Shown: positions 57,280 to 64,000 of the stretch, piece after piece
How the letters are laid out: every line of letters starts with the position of its first letter
How positions within the stretch are numbered: the first letter of the stretch is position 1
Assembly (NCBI GenBank): GCA_041635475.1
Contig: JBFKVA010000002.1
Coordinates: forward strand, 39,417-103,416
Reading direction: 5' to 3'
Length of the DNA: 64,000 nt
Source: GCA-020352575 sp041635475
GTDB lineage: Bacteria > Actinomycetota > Acidimicrobiia > Spongiisociales > JAENVV01
Program-made: the position numbers and the translations under genes
The notes under the pieces: model-generated
Told to the model about the DNA's origin: nothing
Databases searched by the model: none
Seen by the model: only the letters and a program-made list of their open reading frames with translations

Positions 57280-59442
57280 TTGGCCGGCTCCGGGTTGAAG
57301 CGATCCCTCGGACTCGGGTCGATCATGGCGGTGAGCCTCGCCACGATCGGACCGGGCATCTTCCTGCTGCCGTCCGCGGCCGTGGACAAGGCCGGCCCGG
57401 CCGCCGCCCTCGCGTTTCTCATCGCCGGCATCGTCGTGCTCCCGGCCGCCCTCTCGAAGGCCGAGATGGCCACGGCCCTCCCGCAGGCAGGCGGCACCTA
57501 CCTGTACATCGACAAGGCCATGGGCCCCCTCCTCGGAACGATCGCCGGCATCGGGGTCTGGTTCTCACTCGTCTTCAAGGCTGCGTTCGCCCTTTCCGGG
57601 CTCGGTGAGTACCTCGCACTCATTGGGGATCTCCCCGCCCTTCCCGTGGCCTTGGTACTGGCCGTAGGGCTGACCCTCCTCAACATGAGGGGAGCCCAGC
57701 TGTCGGGATCGCTCCAGACGTGGATCGTCGTGGCGGTCCTCATCGGGGTCGCGGTCTTCATCCCGGGCGCACTTGTGCGGCTCGACGGCGCCGCCCTCGG
57801 CCCGTTCGCGCCCAAGGGAACCGCCTCGGTCTTCGCCGCCTCGGCCCTCGTCTTCGTCGCCTACGCCGGCGTGACGAAGGTCGCCAGCATCGCCGAGGAG
57901 GCCAAGCACCCGGAGAAGAACATCCCCCGGGGAATCCTGTTCCCCCTGTTCGCCATGATGGTCGTGTTCCCGCTGGCCACGCTGGCCATGCTGGGACTCG
58001 TGAGCGCCACCGACCTGGCGGCGACGACGACCCCGGCCGCCGATGCGGCCGCGGTGCTGTTTGGCCCGATCGGCCTGTGGCTCATGGCCGGCCTCGGTGT
58101 CCTGGCCCTCGTCTCGATGGCCAACGCCGGGGTGCTTGCGTCATCGCGGTACCCGTTCGCGATGGCACGCAACGGATTGGCACCGCGGTCCCTGGGAGGG
58201 GTCTCGGCCCGAACCGGGGTCCCGACCGCCTCGGTCGTCCTCAGCGGTGGCCTCATGGTCGTCCTCATCGCCACGCTCCCACTCACCGAGTTGGCCAAAC
58301 TGGCCTCCGGGTTCCAGCTGCTCGTCTTTGCGTTCGTCAACCTGGCGCCGATCGCCTTCCGCGCCAGTGGTGTCGCCTACTACCAGCCAACGTTCCGGTC
58401 ACCGCTGTATCCGTTCGTCCAGCTGTTCGGGATCGCCGCCAGCCTCGCCTTGCTCACCCAACTGGGGACGCTGCCGCTGGTCGGGGCCGTCGGCATCGTC
58501 GCCGGCGGCGTCGTCTGGTACCGGTTCTTCGGGAAGTCGCGGGCGTCACGGGAGTCCGCACTGCTCGATGCACTACGGATCAGGGAGAACGAACGAGTGC
58601 TCATGCTCACGCGAGAGGCCATCGAGGGCGGCGGCAACCAGCACACCCTCGTCGTCACGAGGAGCAACGTCTCCCCCGCCAAGGCGGCCGAACTCGTCCA
58701 CATCGGGGACCAACTGCTCCACCGGGACGGCCATCTCCACTTCCTCAGGCTCGAGCACGGGGAGGACCCCGAGACCGACCTCATCTGGGATCGGATCCTT
58801 CCTGGCGAGGCTCCCCCCAAGACGCAGCTCCTCATCGACGACACCGGCCGGCGCCGCCAGCGCTCGGCCGTCGCCGACCACGTGCAGTCGATCCACATCG
58901 ACCTCATGCTCGCCGAGATGCCCCCGGACACCCGTCGTTCCCACGGCTTCGTCAGGGACGTGCGGTGGCTGGGGGACCATGTGGACTGCGACACCGTCCT
59001 CCTTCGCTACCGGGGCCTGAGCCGCATCAACCGGATCGTCGTCCTCGGCTCGGGCGGGCCCGCCGACGTCGCCAAGGTCGCGCTCGCCAACAAACTGGCG
59101 GTGGCCGAGGGAGCCTCCATCCGGTTCGTCCATGTCGTCGACGACATCGCCACGGAGCCGCAGATCGAGTTCATCCACGAGTACCAGGCCAAGCTCGGGG
59201 CCCTGTGCACGGTGCCCACCCAGAGCCTCGTACCCCGTTCGGCGGGGCTTCTCGAAGCCATCGAGGAGACCTCCCGGGACGCCGACCTCGTGGTCATCGG
59301 CGCCCCGCTCGACGCAACCTCGCGGTTCACACTCGCCGACCGCATCATGGAGACGCTCGACGTCCCGGTGGCGGTCGTCCACGTCCATGCCTACGCCCAG
59401 GCCGGGCTGCGCCGGCGCATCCTCCAACTCGTCATGCACTGA
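57280..59442 (+). CDS. APC-family permease with C-terminal universal-stress domains
   Basis: A 720-residue protein. Residues 1 to about 420 form an amino-acid/polyamine-type permease with about twelve membrane segments, starting SIMAVSLATIGPGIFLLPSA and including LPQAGGTYLYIDKAMGPL and AYAGVTKVASIAEEAKHPEKN. The last 280 residues are soluble and contain one or two universal-stress-protein-like modules ending PVAVVHVHAYAQ. The cytoplasmic part presumably controls transport. TTG 57280 is chosen because GAGGAG lies five bases upstream. Confidence 0.85.
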   Translation: MAGSGLKRSLGLGSIMAVSLATIGPGIFLLPSAAVDKAGPAAALAFLIAGIVVLPAALSKAEMATALPQAGGTYLYIDKAMGPLLGTIAGIGVWFSLVFKAAFALSGLGEYLALIGDLPALPVALVLAVGLTLLNMRGAQLSGSLQTWIVVAVLIGVAVFIPGALVRLDGAALGPFAPKGTASVFAASALVFVAYAGVTKVASIAEEAKHPEKNIPRGILFPLFAMMVVFPLATLAMLGLVSATDLAATTTPAADAAAVLFGPIGLWLMAGLGVLALVSMANAGVLASSRYPFAMARNGLAPRSLGGVSARTGVPTASVVLSGGLMVVLIATLPLTELAKLASGFQLLVFAFVNLAPIAFRASGVAYYQPTFRSPLYPFVQLFGIAASLALLTQLGTLPLVGAVGIVAGGVVWYRFFGKSRASRESALLDALRIRENERVLMLTREAIEGGGNQHTLVVTRSNVSPAKAAELVHIGDQLLHRDGHLHFLRLEHGEDPETDLIWDRILPGEAPPKTQLLIDDTGRRRQRSAVADHVQSIHIDLMLAEMPPDTRRSHGFVRDVRWLGDHVDCDTVLLRYRGLSRINRIVVLGSGGPADVAKVALANKLAVAEGASIRFVHVVDDIATEPQIEFIHEYQAKLGALCTVPTQSLVPRSAGLLEAIEETSRDADLVVIGAPLDATSRFTLADRIMETLDVPVAVVHVHAYAQAGLRRRILQLVMH

Positions 59443-59464
59443 CCGGCCGCGGCGCACACCCAAC

Positions 59465-59470
59465 TACGGT
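59465..59470 (+). promoter_or_regulatory. Leaderless promoter -10 (TACGGT)
   Basis: TACGGT ends seven bases before ATG 59478. Confidence 0.5.
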
Positions 59471-59477
59471 TTCCGCC

Positions 59478-60392
59478 ATGGACTACCCGCTCACCTACAC
59501 CCGGAAGGTTCGGTTCTCGGACACCGATGCCCAGGGCATCGTCTTCAACGCCAACTACCCCGTCTACTGGGACGACGCCACCACCGACTACTTCGATGCC
59601 CTCGGCCTCCGCTGGAGTGACATGGTGGAGGCCGGGTACGAGATGGTGCTCGGGCACCTCGACATCGCCTTTCGGTCGTCGGCCCGCCTCGGCGACGAGC
59701 TCGTCACCGGGGTCCGGATCCGTGAGGCGGGCCGATCGAGCGTGATCTTCGAGGCCCGCTCGTGGGTGGCTGCCACCGGGGCGACCGTGGTGGAGGGCAC
59801 TCTCGTCCAGGTCTTCGTCGACGCCGAGCACTTCCGGCCGACCGACGTCCCCGAGTTCTTCCTCGAAGCCGCGGGCCGCCTGGAGGGCGGTCCGATCGCT
59901 CGCTCGGTGAAGGGTCCCCGCCCCGCCCTCGTTCCCCCTCGTCCCCGGATCCGACACCTCGAGGACTTCGTCGTCGGCGAGGTGATGGAGTCCGATCCGT
60001 ACCTCGTCACCGCGGACGAGATGGTGTCGTTCGCCCGCCAGTACGACCCGCAGGGCATCCACATCGACCCCGCGGTCGCCACCGAAGGGCCGTTCGGAGG
60101 GCTCATCGCCTCCGGATGGTTGACGACCGCCATCGCCATGCGGGCCATGGTCGAGAACTTCATCAGCCCCGAACACGCGCTCGGCTCCCCGGGCATGGAC
60201 GAGGTTCGGTGGCTGCTCCCGGTCCGGGCCGGGGATGAGCTCACGACCCGGGCAACGATCGAGAAGGTGGAGGCGTCGACGTCGAACCCGGCTCGGGGGT
60301 CCGTCCACTCCTTCATCGAGGTCCTCAACCAGCGCGGCGAGCTCGTCATGAGCATGCGGGGACGGGGCTTCTACCTGCGCCGGGAGGCCTGA
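59478..60392 (+). CDS. Fusion of 4HBT thioesterase and MaoC-like hydratase domains
   Basis: A 304-residue protein of two hot-dog domains. Residues 1-140 are a 4-hydroxybenzoyl-CoA-thioesterase-type domain with KVRFSDTDAQGIVFNANY, holding the usual Asp, and GLRWSDMVEAGYEMVLGHLD. Residues 160-304 are MaoC-like, with the hydratase signature FARQYDPQGIHIDPAVA and GPFGGLIASGWLT. Separate proteins normally provide these activities. It precedes an SDR and a thiolase, so an acyl-CoA hydratase/thioesterase role in fatty-acid or sterol-chain breakdown is likely. Confidence 0.85.
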   Translation: MDYPLTYTRKVRFSDTDAQGIVFNANYPVYWDDATTDYFDALGLRWSDMVEAGYEMVLGHLDIAFRSSARLGDELVTGVRIREAGRSSVIFEARSWVAATGATVVEGTLVQVFVDAEHFRPTDVPEFFLEAAGRLEGGPIARSVKGPRPALVPPRPRIRHLEDFVVGEVMESDPYLVTADEMVSFARQYDPQGIHIDPAVATEGPFGGLIASGWLTTAIAMRAMVENFISPEHALGSPGMDEVRWLLPVRAGDELTTRATIEKVEASTSNPARGSVHSFIEVLNQRGELVMSMRGRGFYLRREA

Positions 60393-60445
60393 CCGGAACG
60401 GGTGGCGGCCGGGTTCGGCCCCGCGGCGGGCCCGGACCGCGGGAG

Positions 60446-60451
60446 TAGCCT
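60446..60451 (+). promoter_or_regulatory. Promoter -10 (TAGCCT) of the SDR-thiolase operon
   Basis: TAGCCT lies 31 bases before ATG 60483 and leaves a leader carrying GAGAGG. Confidence 0.45.
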
Positions 60452-60482
60452 CAACCCTTCACTGACGAAGAGAGGTATCGAC

Positions 60483-61394
60483 ATGATGTCATTCGATGGC
60501 CGCGTCGCGATCATCACCGGCGCCGGGGGTGGGTTGGGACGAACCCACGCACTCGCCCTCGCGGCCCGCGGCGCCCGGGTCGTGGTGAACGACCTCGGAG
60601 GGGACATCCACGGCACGGGCGGTTCGCCCACGCCGGCCATGGAGGTCGTTGCCGAGATCGAGGCCGCCGGCGGTGAGGCCGTGGCCAACGGGGCAAACGT
60701 GGCGGACGCCGACCAGGTGGAGGCGATGGTGGCCGCGGCCATCGAGCGGTGGGGTCGGGTCGACATCCTCGTCAACAACGCCGGGATCCTGCGCGACAAA
60801 TCGTTCGTCAACATGACCGCCGAGGAGTTCGACGCCGTCCTCGACGTCCATCTCAAGGGCGCGTACAACACATCCAAGGCCGCGTGGCCGCACATGCGCG
60901 AGCAGTCGTACGGGCGCATCGTGAACACCACGTCGTCAAGTGGCCTCTACGGCAACTTCGGGCAGGCCAACTACAGCGCGGCGAAGATGGCACTCGTGGG
61001 TTTGATGAACACGCTTGCCCTCGAAGGGGCCAAGTACAACATCCGGGTCAACTGCCTGGCACCGGCGGCGGGCACCCGCATGACCGAGGGCCTCATCCCC
61101 GACGAGGCGTTCGGGCTCCTGTCCCCGGAGTCCGTGACCGTCGGCCTGGTGTGGCTCGTGAGCGAGGAGGCACCCACGAGGTTCATCCTCGGGGCCGGGG
61201 GCGGTGCCTTCGCCCGCACGTACGTCATGGAGACCGCCGGGATCGCCCTGGAGGGTTCCGACCTCACGCCCGAGGGCCTCGCCGCCCGCCTGTCCGATCT
61301 CCAATCGACCGACGGGGCGACCGAGCCCACGCAAGGTGCCGAGCAGACCATGAAGCTCGCCCAACTCGCCATGAACCTCAAGGAGCAACCATGA
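60483..61394 (+). CDS. SDR, peroxisomal MFE-2-like 3-hydroxyacyl-CoA dehydrogenase
   Basis: A 303-residue short-chain dehydrogenase with TGAGGGLGRTHALALA (cofactor), VVVNDLGGDIHGTGGS, NNAGILRDKSF and active site TTSSSGLYGNFGQANYSAAK. The long insert with DLGGDIHGTG and RDKSF is typical of the HSD17B4 (MFE-2) dehydrogenase domain, which oxidises 3-hydroxyacyl-CoA in fatty-acid and sterol side-chain breakdown. GAGAGG lies seven bases before ATG 60483; ATG 60486 is a minor alternative. Its stop overlaps the thiolase ATG. Confidence 0.88.
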   Translation: MMSFDGRVAIITGAGGGLGRTHALALAARGARVVVNDLGGDIHGTGGSPTPAMEVVAEIEAAGGEAVANGANVADADQVEAMVAAAIERWGRVDILVNNAGILRDKSFVNMTAEEFDAVLDVHLKGAYNTSKAAWPHMREQSYGRIVNTTSSSGLYGNFGQANYSAAKMALVGLMNTLALEGAKYNIRVNCLAPAAGTRMTEGLIPDEAFGLLSPESVTVGLVWLVSEEAPTRFILGAGGGAFARTYVMETAGIALEGSDLTPEGLAARLSDLQSTDGATEPTQGAEQTMKLAQLAMNLKEQP

Positions 61395-62569
61395 AGGAAG
61401 CCGTCATCGTCGCCAGCGCCCGGACCCCCATCGGACGGGCGTACCGAGGTGCGTTCAACGACACCGCAGGACCCACCTTGGCGGCCTTCGCCCTCCGGGC
61501 CGCGGTGGAGCGAGCAGGGGTGGACCCGGGGGAGATCGATGACGTGGTCCTCGGATGCGCCATGCAGCAGGGCGTCCAGGCGCTCAACGTCGCCCGCTAC
61601 GCGGCCCTCGCAGCCGGGTTCCCGACCTCGGTGTCGGGCATGTCGATCGATCGGCAGTGCTCCTCGGGCATGATGGCCGTGGCGGCCGCCGCCCACCAGG
61701 TCGTCGTCGACGGGGCGCCCGTCGTCGTGGCCGGGGGCATCGACTCGATCTCCATGGTTCAGAACGAGAAGTTCCGGCTCGAACTCGACCCCGGCCTGCT
61801 CGAGGTCCAGCCGCTTGCCTACATGCCGATGATCGACACCGCCGAGGTCGTGGCCGAGCGATACGGCATCTCGCGCGAGGTGTGTGACGAGTACGCCCTC
61901 CAGAGCCAGCAGCGGACCGCGCTGGCCCAGGCGAACGGCCTCTTCGAGAGTGAGATCATCGAGGTCACCGCCCGACAGAAGCTCGTCAACCGGGACACCG
62001 GCGAGACCTCGTTCGCCGACGTCACCCTCTCGCTCGACGAGGGCAATCGGCCGGATACCACCCTCGACGGCCTGGCCCAGCTCCAACCGGTGCGGGGTCC
62101 GGGCAAGAACGTCACGGCGGGCAACGCATCACAGCTGTCGGACGGGGCTGCCGCGGTCGTGGTGATGGAGGCCGCCGAGGCGGCGCGCCGAGACCTCGAG
62201 CCTCTTGGCTACTTCCGCGGAATGGCGGTGGCGGGCGTGGATCCCGATGAGATGGGCATCGGGCCGGTGTTCGCCGTCCCCAAGTTGCTCGAACGCACCG
62301 GGCTGTCGATGGACGACATCGACCTGTGGGAGCTCAACGAGGCGTTCGCCGTCCAGACCCTCTACTGCCGCGACCAGCTCGGGATCGACAACGAGATCTT
62401 CAACGTCAACGGCGGGGCCATCTCCATCGGCCACCCGTACGGCATGACCGGCGCCCGTCAGGTCGGTCACCTTCTCATGGAGCTGAAGCGCCGTGGCGGC
62501 CGGTACGGGGTTGTGACCATGTGCGTTGGCGGAGGCATGGGCGCCGCCGGTCTCTTCGAGGCGGTGTAG
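61391..62569 (+). CDS. Acetyl-CoA C-acyltransferase (thiolase)
   Basis: A 392-residue thiolase that splits 3-ketoacyl-CoA. The nucleophile cysteine is in SIDRQCSSGMMAV, the others in NVNGGAISIGHPYGMTGAR (His) and VVTMCVGGGMGAA (second Cys). NEAFAVQ completes the family set. AAGGAG lies five bases before ATG 61391, which overlaps the SDR stop (ATGA). With the thioesterase-MaoC fusion and SDR it provides hydration, oxidation and cleavage steps. Confidence 0.93.
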   Translation: MKEAVIVASARTPIGRAYRGAFNDTAGPTLAAFALRAAVERAGVDPGEIDDVVLGCAMQQGVQALNVARYAALAAGFPTSVSGMSIDRQCSSGMMAVAAAAHQVVVDGAPVVVAGGIDSISMVQNEKFRLELDPGLLEVQPLAYMPMIDTAEVVAERYGISREVCDEYALQSQQRTALAQANGLFESEIIEVTARQKLVNRDTGETSFADVTLSLDEGNRPDTTLDGLAQLQPVRGPGKNVTAGNASQLSDGAAAVVVMEAAEAARRDLEPLGYFRGMAVAGVDPDEMGIGPVFAVPKLLERTGLSMDDIDLWELNEAFAVQTLYCRDQLGIDNEIFNVNGGAISIGHPYGMTGARQVGHLLMELKRRGGRYGVVTMCVGGGMGAAGLFEAV

Positions 62570-62577
62570 GCGACCGG

Positions 62578-63300
62578 CTACCTCGCCCCTCCACCACCGA
62601 TGCCGGCCGGCCCCACCGGGACGGCCACGACGACCGTGTTGGAGTCGTACGACCGATCGGCCCGTGAGAAGCTGCCACCGCAGGTGATGAGGGTGAGCAC
62701 CGGGCCCCCGGCCCTGGCGAACACCCGGTCGAGGGGGAGCTCATCCTTGTCGATGAGTTCCACGGCCCGCACCACGAAGCGGGCGACCTCGCCTGCGGCA
62801 TCGGTGACCTCGATGATGTCACCCTCGTGGAGCGTCCCCAGCCGGAAGAACACCCCGGGTCCCTGCCGGGCGGAGTCGATGTGGGCGGCCATCACCGCCG
62901 ACCCGGGGTCGCCGGGCACGGGACCGTACCTGTACCAGCCAACCGTGTCGACATCGCTCGGGACCTCCATGAGCCCGGAGCCGTCGATCCCGAGGGCCAC
63001 CACGGAGGTGTCCACCCCGAGGGCCGGGATGCGAATCCGCGACGGTGCCGGTCGAGGGTCCGTCGCCGTGACCTCACCGCCGACGGGGGTGAGGACGGAG
63101 GCGGGGGCGGACTCGACGACCGAGACACCCACCGTGGTCGGGGTGATCACCCTCGAGGGTGTCCACGTCGCGGTGGAAGGGGGCAGCGCGGCGAGGACGT
63201 CGCCGGTGTCCCGCGGGCTGTAGTACCACCACGAGGCGATCGCACCAACGACGAGGACGAGCCCGAAAAGGGCTCGTCCTCGTCTCATCGAAATGGACAT
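62578..63300 (-). CDS. Class E/F sortase
   Basis: A 240-residue membrane-bound transpeptidase: an arginine-rich start, one membrane segment (FGLVLVVGAIASWWYYS) and a sortase domain after about residue 85. The catalytic histidine is in VMAAHIDSARQG, the cysteine in LTLITCGG and the arginine in RADRSYDSN. Class E/F enzymes attach surface proteins to peptidoglycan in actinobacteria. It lies 22 bases after a DUF4397 gene, its likely substrate. ATG 63300 is used; ATG 63288 is possible. A very strong hairpin covers codons 6-17. Confidence 0.88.
   Translation of the reverse strand: MSISMRRGRALFGLVLVVGAIASWWYYSPRDTGDVLAALPPSTATWTPSRVITPTTVGVSVVESAPASVLTPVGGEVTATDPRPAPSRIRIPALGVDTSVVALGIDGSGLMEVPSDVDTVGWYRYGPVPGDPGSAVMAAHIDSARQGPGVFFRLGTLHEGDIIEVTDAAGEVARFVVRAVELIDKDELPLDRVFARAGGPVLTLITCGGSFSRADRSYDSNTVVVAVPVGPAGIGGGGAR
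63250..63284. repeat. 15-bp perfect hairpin inside the start of the sortase gene
   Basis: GACGAGGACGAGCCC (63250-63264) and GGGCTCGTCCTCGTC (63270-63284) form a perfect 15-bp stem with a five-base loop, just inside the sortase coding region and two bases after the ATG 63288 codon. In the mRNA it would oppose translation initiation or act as a transcription pause. Confidence 0.7.
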
Positions 63301-63322
63301 GGGTCGGTCCGGTCCGGGTCGG

Positions 63323-64000
63323 TCAGTCGCGGACGGTCCTGCGACTCGAGGCCAGGACCGCCAGGCCCAGCACCCCGAGCGCGAGGCTCAGGAGGCCGAC
63401 CGTCGAGGCGACACCACCGTTGCCGGCCGGGACCCCCGCCGGGGCGGAGTGAAGGCCGTCGATGGCGAACACGGCCACGGTGAAGGAACCGTCATCGAGT
63501 GAGCCGATGGCATGCACGACGACGTTGGTGCCCTCGGGAACCTCGACGTCAGCTCCGAACACGACGGGCTCGGTGGCCCCGGTCGGCACGATCTGCATCG
63601 GGTACGTGCCTGCGGGCACGTCGGCCACGCCGGCGGCACCGTTGGGAACCGCGGTGAAGAGCGGGACATCGCCGGCCCAGATGTCGACCACGGGGGCCGC
63701 GGCCAGGTGGCGAGCGGTCACCCGGCCCTCACCGGCGGCGATGGCAGAGATGTCGTCGACGAGGACGGAGATGAGCGGCGCGCCGTCCGCGTCGAGGTGG
63801 GCGGCGATCGTCGCCGACACACCGGCGGGAAGCTCAACCGTCTTGGAGAGGGCGGCATCGGTCGTCACCGGATCGGCGCCGGCGGCGTAGATCTCGATCT
63901 CGTAGGTGGCCGCAGGCAACTCGAGGGGACCGGCCACCTGGCCGAACTCGAAGCCCGTGAGCAATGGTGCGTCGTAGGCGGCGTTGGCGTACACGTCGAC
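63323..64000 (-). CDS. DUF4397 surface protein (5' end cut by window edge)
   Basis: 225 C-terminal residues of a secreted protein with DUF4397 repeats: VDVYANAAYDAPLLTGFEFG, then AGPLELPAATYEIEIYAAG and later VVDIWAGDVPLFTAVPN with DVPAGTYPMQIVPTG, two related modules. The C terminus has a hydrophobic segment STVGLLSLALGVLGLAVLAS followed by RRTVRD, the layout of a sortase sorting signal, but no LPxTG-like motif precedes it; VPAGNGG is in its place. The neighbouring sortase is encoded 22 bases downstream. The N terminus and signal peptide lie outside the window. Confidence 0.85.
   Translation of the reverse strand, partial: VDVYANAAYDAPLLTGFEFGQVAGPLELPAATYEIEIYAAGADPVTTDAALSKTVELPAGVSATIAAHLDADGAPLISVLVDDISAIAAGEGRVTARHLAAAPVVDIWAGDVPLFTAVPNGAAGVADVPAGTYPMQIVPTGATEPVVFGADVEVPEGTNVVVHAIGSLDDGSFTVAVFAIDGLHSAPAGVPAGNGGVASTVGLLSLALGVLGLAVLASSRRTVRD

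Noticed and set aside
57720..59477. A long plus-strand frame upstream of the thioesterase-MaoC gene
   Set aside because: It is an out-of-frame reading of the APC-USP gene; only the part from ATG 59478 is real, and TACGGT supports that start.

Overview
The window is GC-rich (roughly two thirds G+C), densely packed with genes, and reads as chromosomal DNA of an actinobacterium (Actinomycetota). The support is an AdnA/AdnB-type helicase-nuclease pair, an InhA-like enoyl reductase, class E/F sortase, PlsB and DUF4397 proteins, many GTG starts, four-base ATGA/GTGA gene overlaps, and a large share of apparently leaderless promoters in which a TANNNT box lies 6-8 bases before the start codon. Acidimicrobiia is my best guess at class level, but that is an inference. 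I saw no tRNA or rRNA gene, CRISPR array, insertion sequence or prophage.

Layout. 1-3.2 kb: recG (cut by the left edge) behind a gene joining an S51-like domain to a CysS-type tail. 3.3-4.1 kb: rpmB, a cold-shock-like protein and a stand-alone Lrp ligand domain. 4.1-8.3 kb: an inhA/fabI - hydrolase - membrane-anchored MurF-like - ddl group. 8.3-12 kb: a small membrane protein with an unusual 60-bp tandem repeat in its promoter region, a queuosine-salvage protein, an acyl-CoA ligase and a PH/SHOCT protein. 12.1-15.3 kb: a SCO1 - cupredoxin - membrane protein copper operon and glutamate dehydrogenase. 15.3-18.1 kb: a RecB-like Fe-S nuclease, about 600 nt that look like a large structured non-coding RNA, YbaK and a GNAT protein. 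18.1-25 kb: adnA-adnB, a small membrane protein and dtd. 25.1-30.8 kb: an asymmetric heterodimeric ABC exporter, tag and a membrane alpha/beta hydrolase. 30.9-33.5 kb: RidA and PlsB. 33.5-37.7 kb: a five-gene ABC-2 operon with its own winged-helix regulator and a promoter studded with operator-like repeats. 37.7-41 kb: a sirtuin - class V aminotransferase - CCAEP-tail radical SAM operon. 41-48 kb: a thioredoxin/NHL lipoprotein, an unknown protein, NfuA, ATP-grasp, an S9 peptidase and thiamin pyrophosphokinase. 48-53 kb: acyl-CoA ligase, CoA transferase/racemase, esterase and AI-2E permease. 53.3-57.2 kb: SDR, a MurI homologue lacking one catalytic cysteine, cytochrome c, a DUF368 lipid-carrier flippase and gpsA. 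57.3-62.6 kb: an APC-USP transporter and a beta-oxidation group. 62.6-64 kb: a sortase with a DUF4397 surface protein cut by the right edge.

Themes. Cell-wall precursor supply (ddl, MurF-like, MurI-like, DUF368), membrane lipid synthesis (inhA/fabI, gpsA, plsB) and acyl-CoA breakdown (two ligases, racemase, two SDRs, thioesterase-MaoC fusion, thiolase) are all represented. DNA repair (recG, adnAB, tag, an extra Fe-S nuclease) and tRNA quality control (ybaK, dtd) cluster around the candidate RNA. The items most deserving follow-up are the candidate RNA at 16.37-16.97 kb, the sirtuin/radical SAM operon, the tandem repeat at 8.72-8.84 kb and the operator array at 37.63-37.68 kb.
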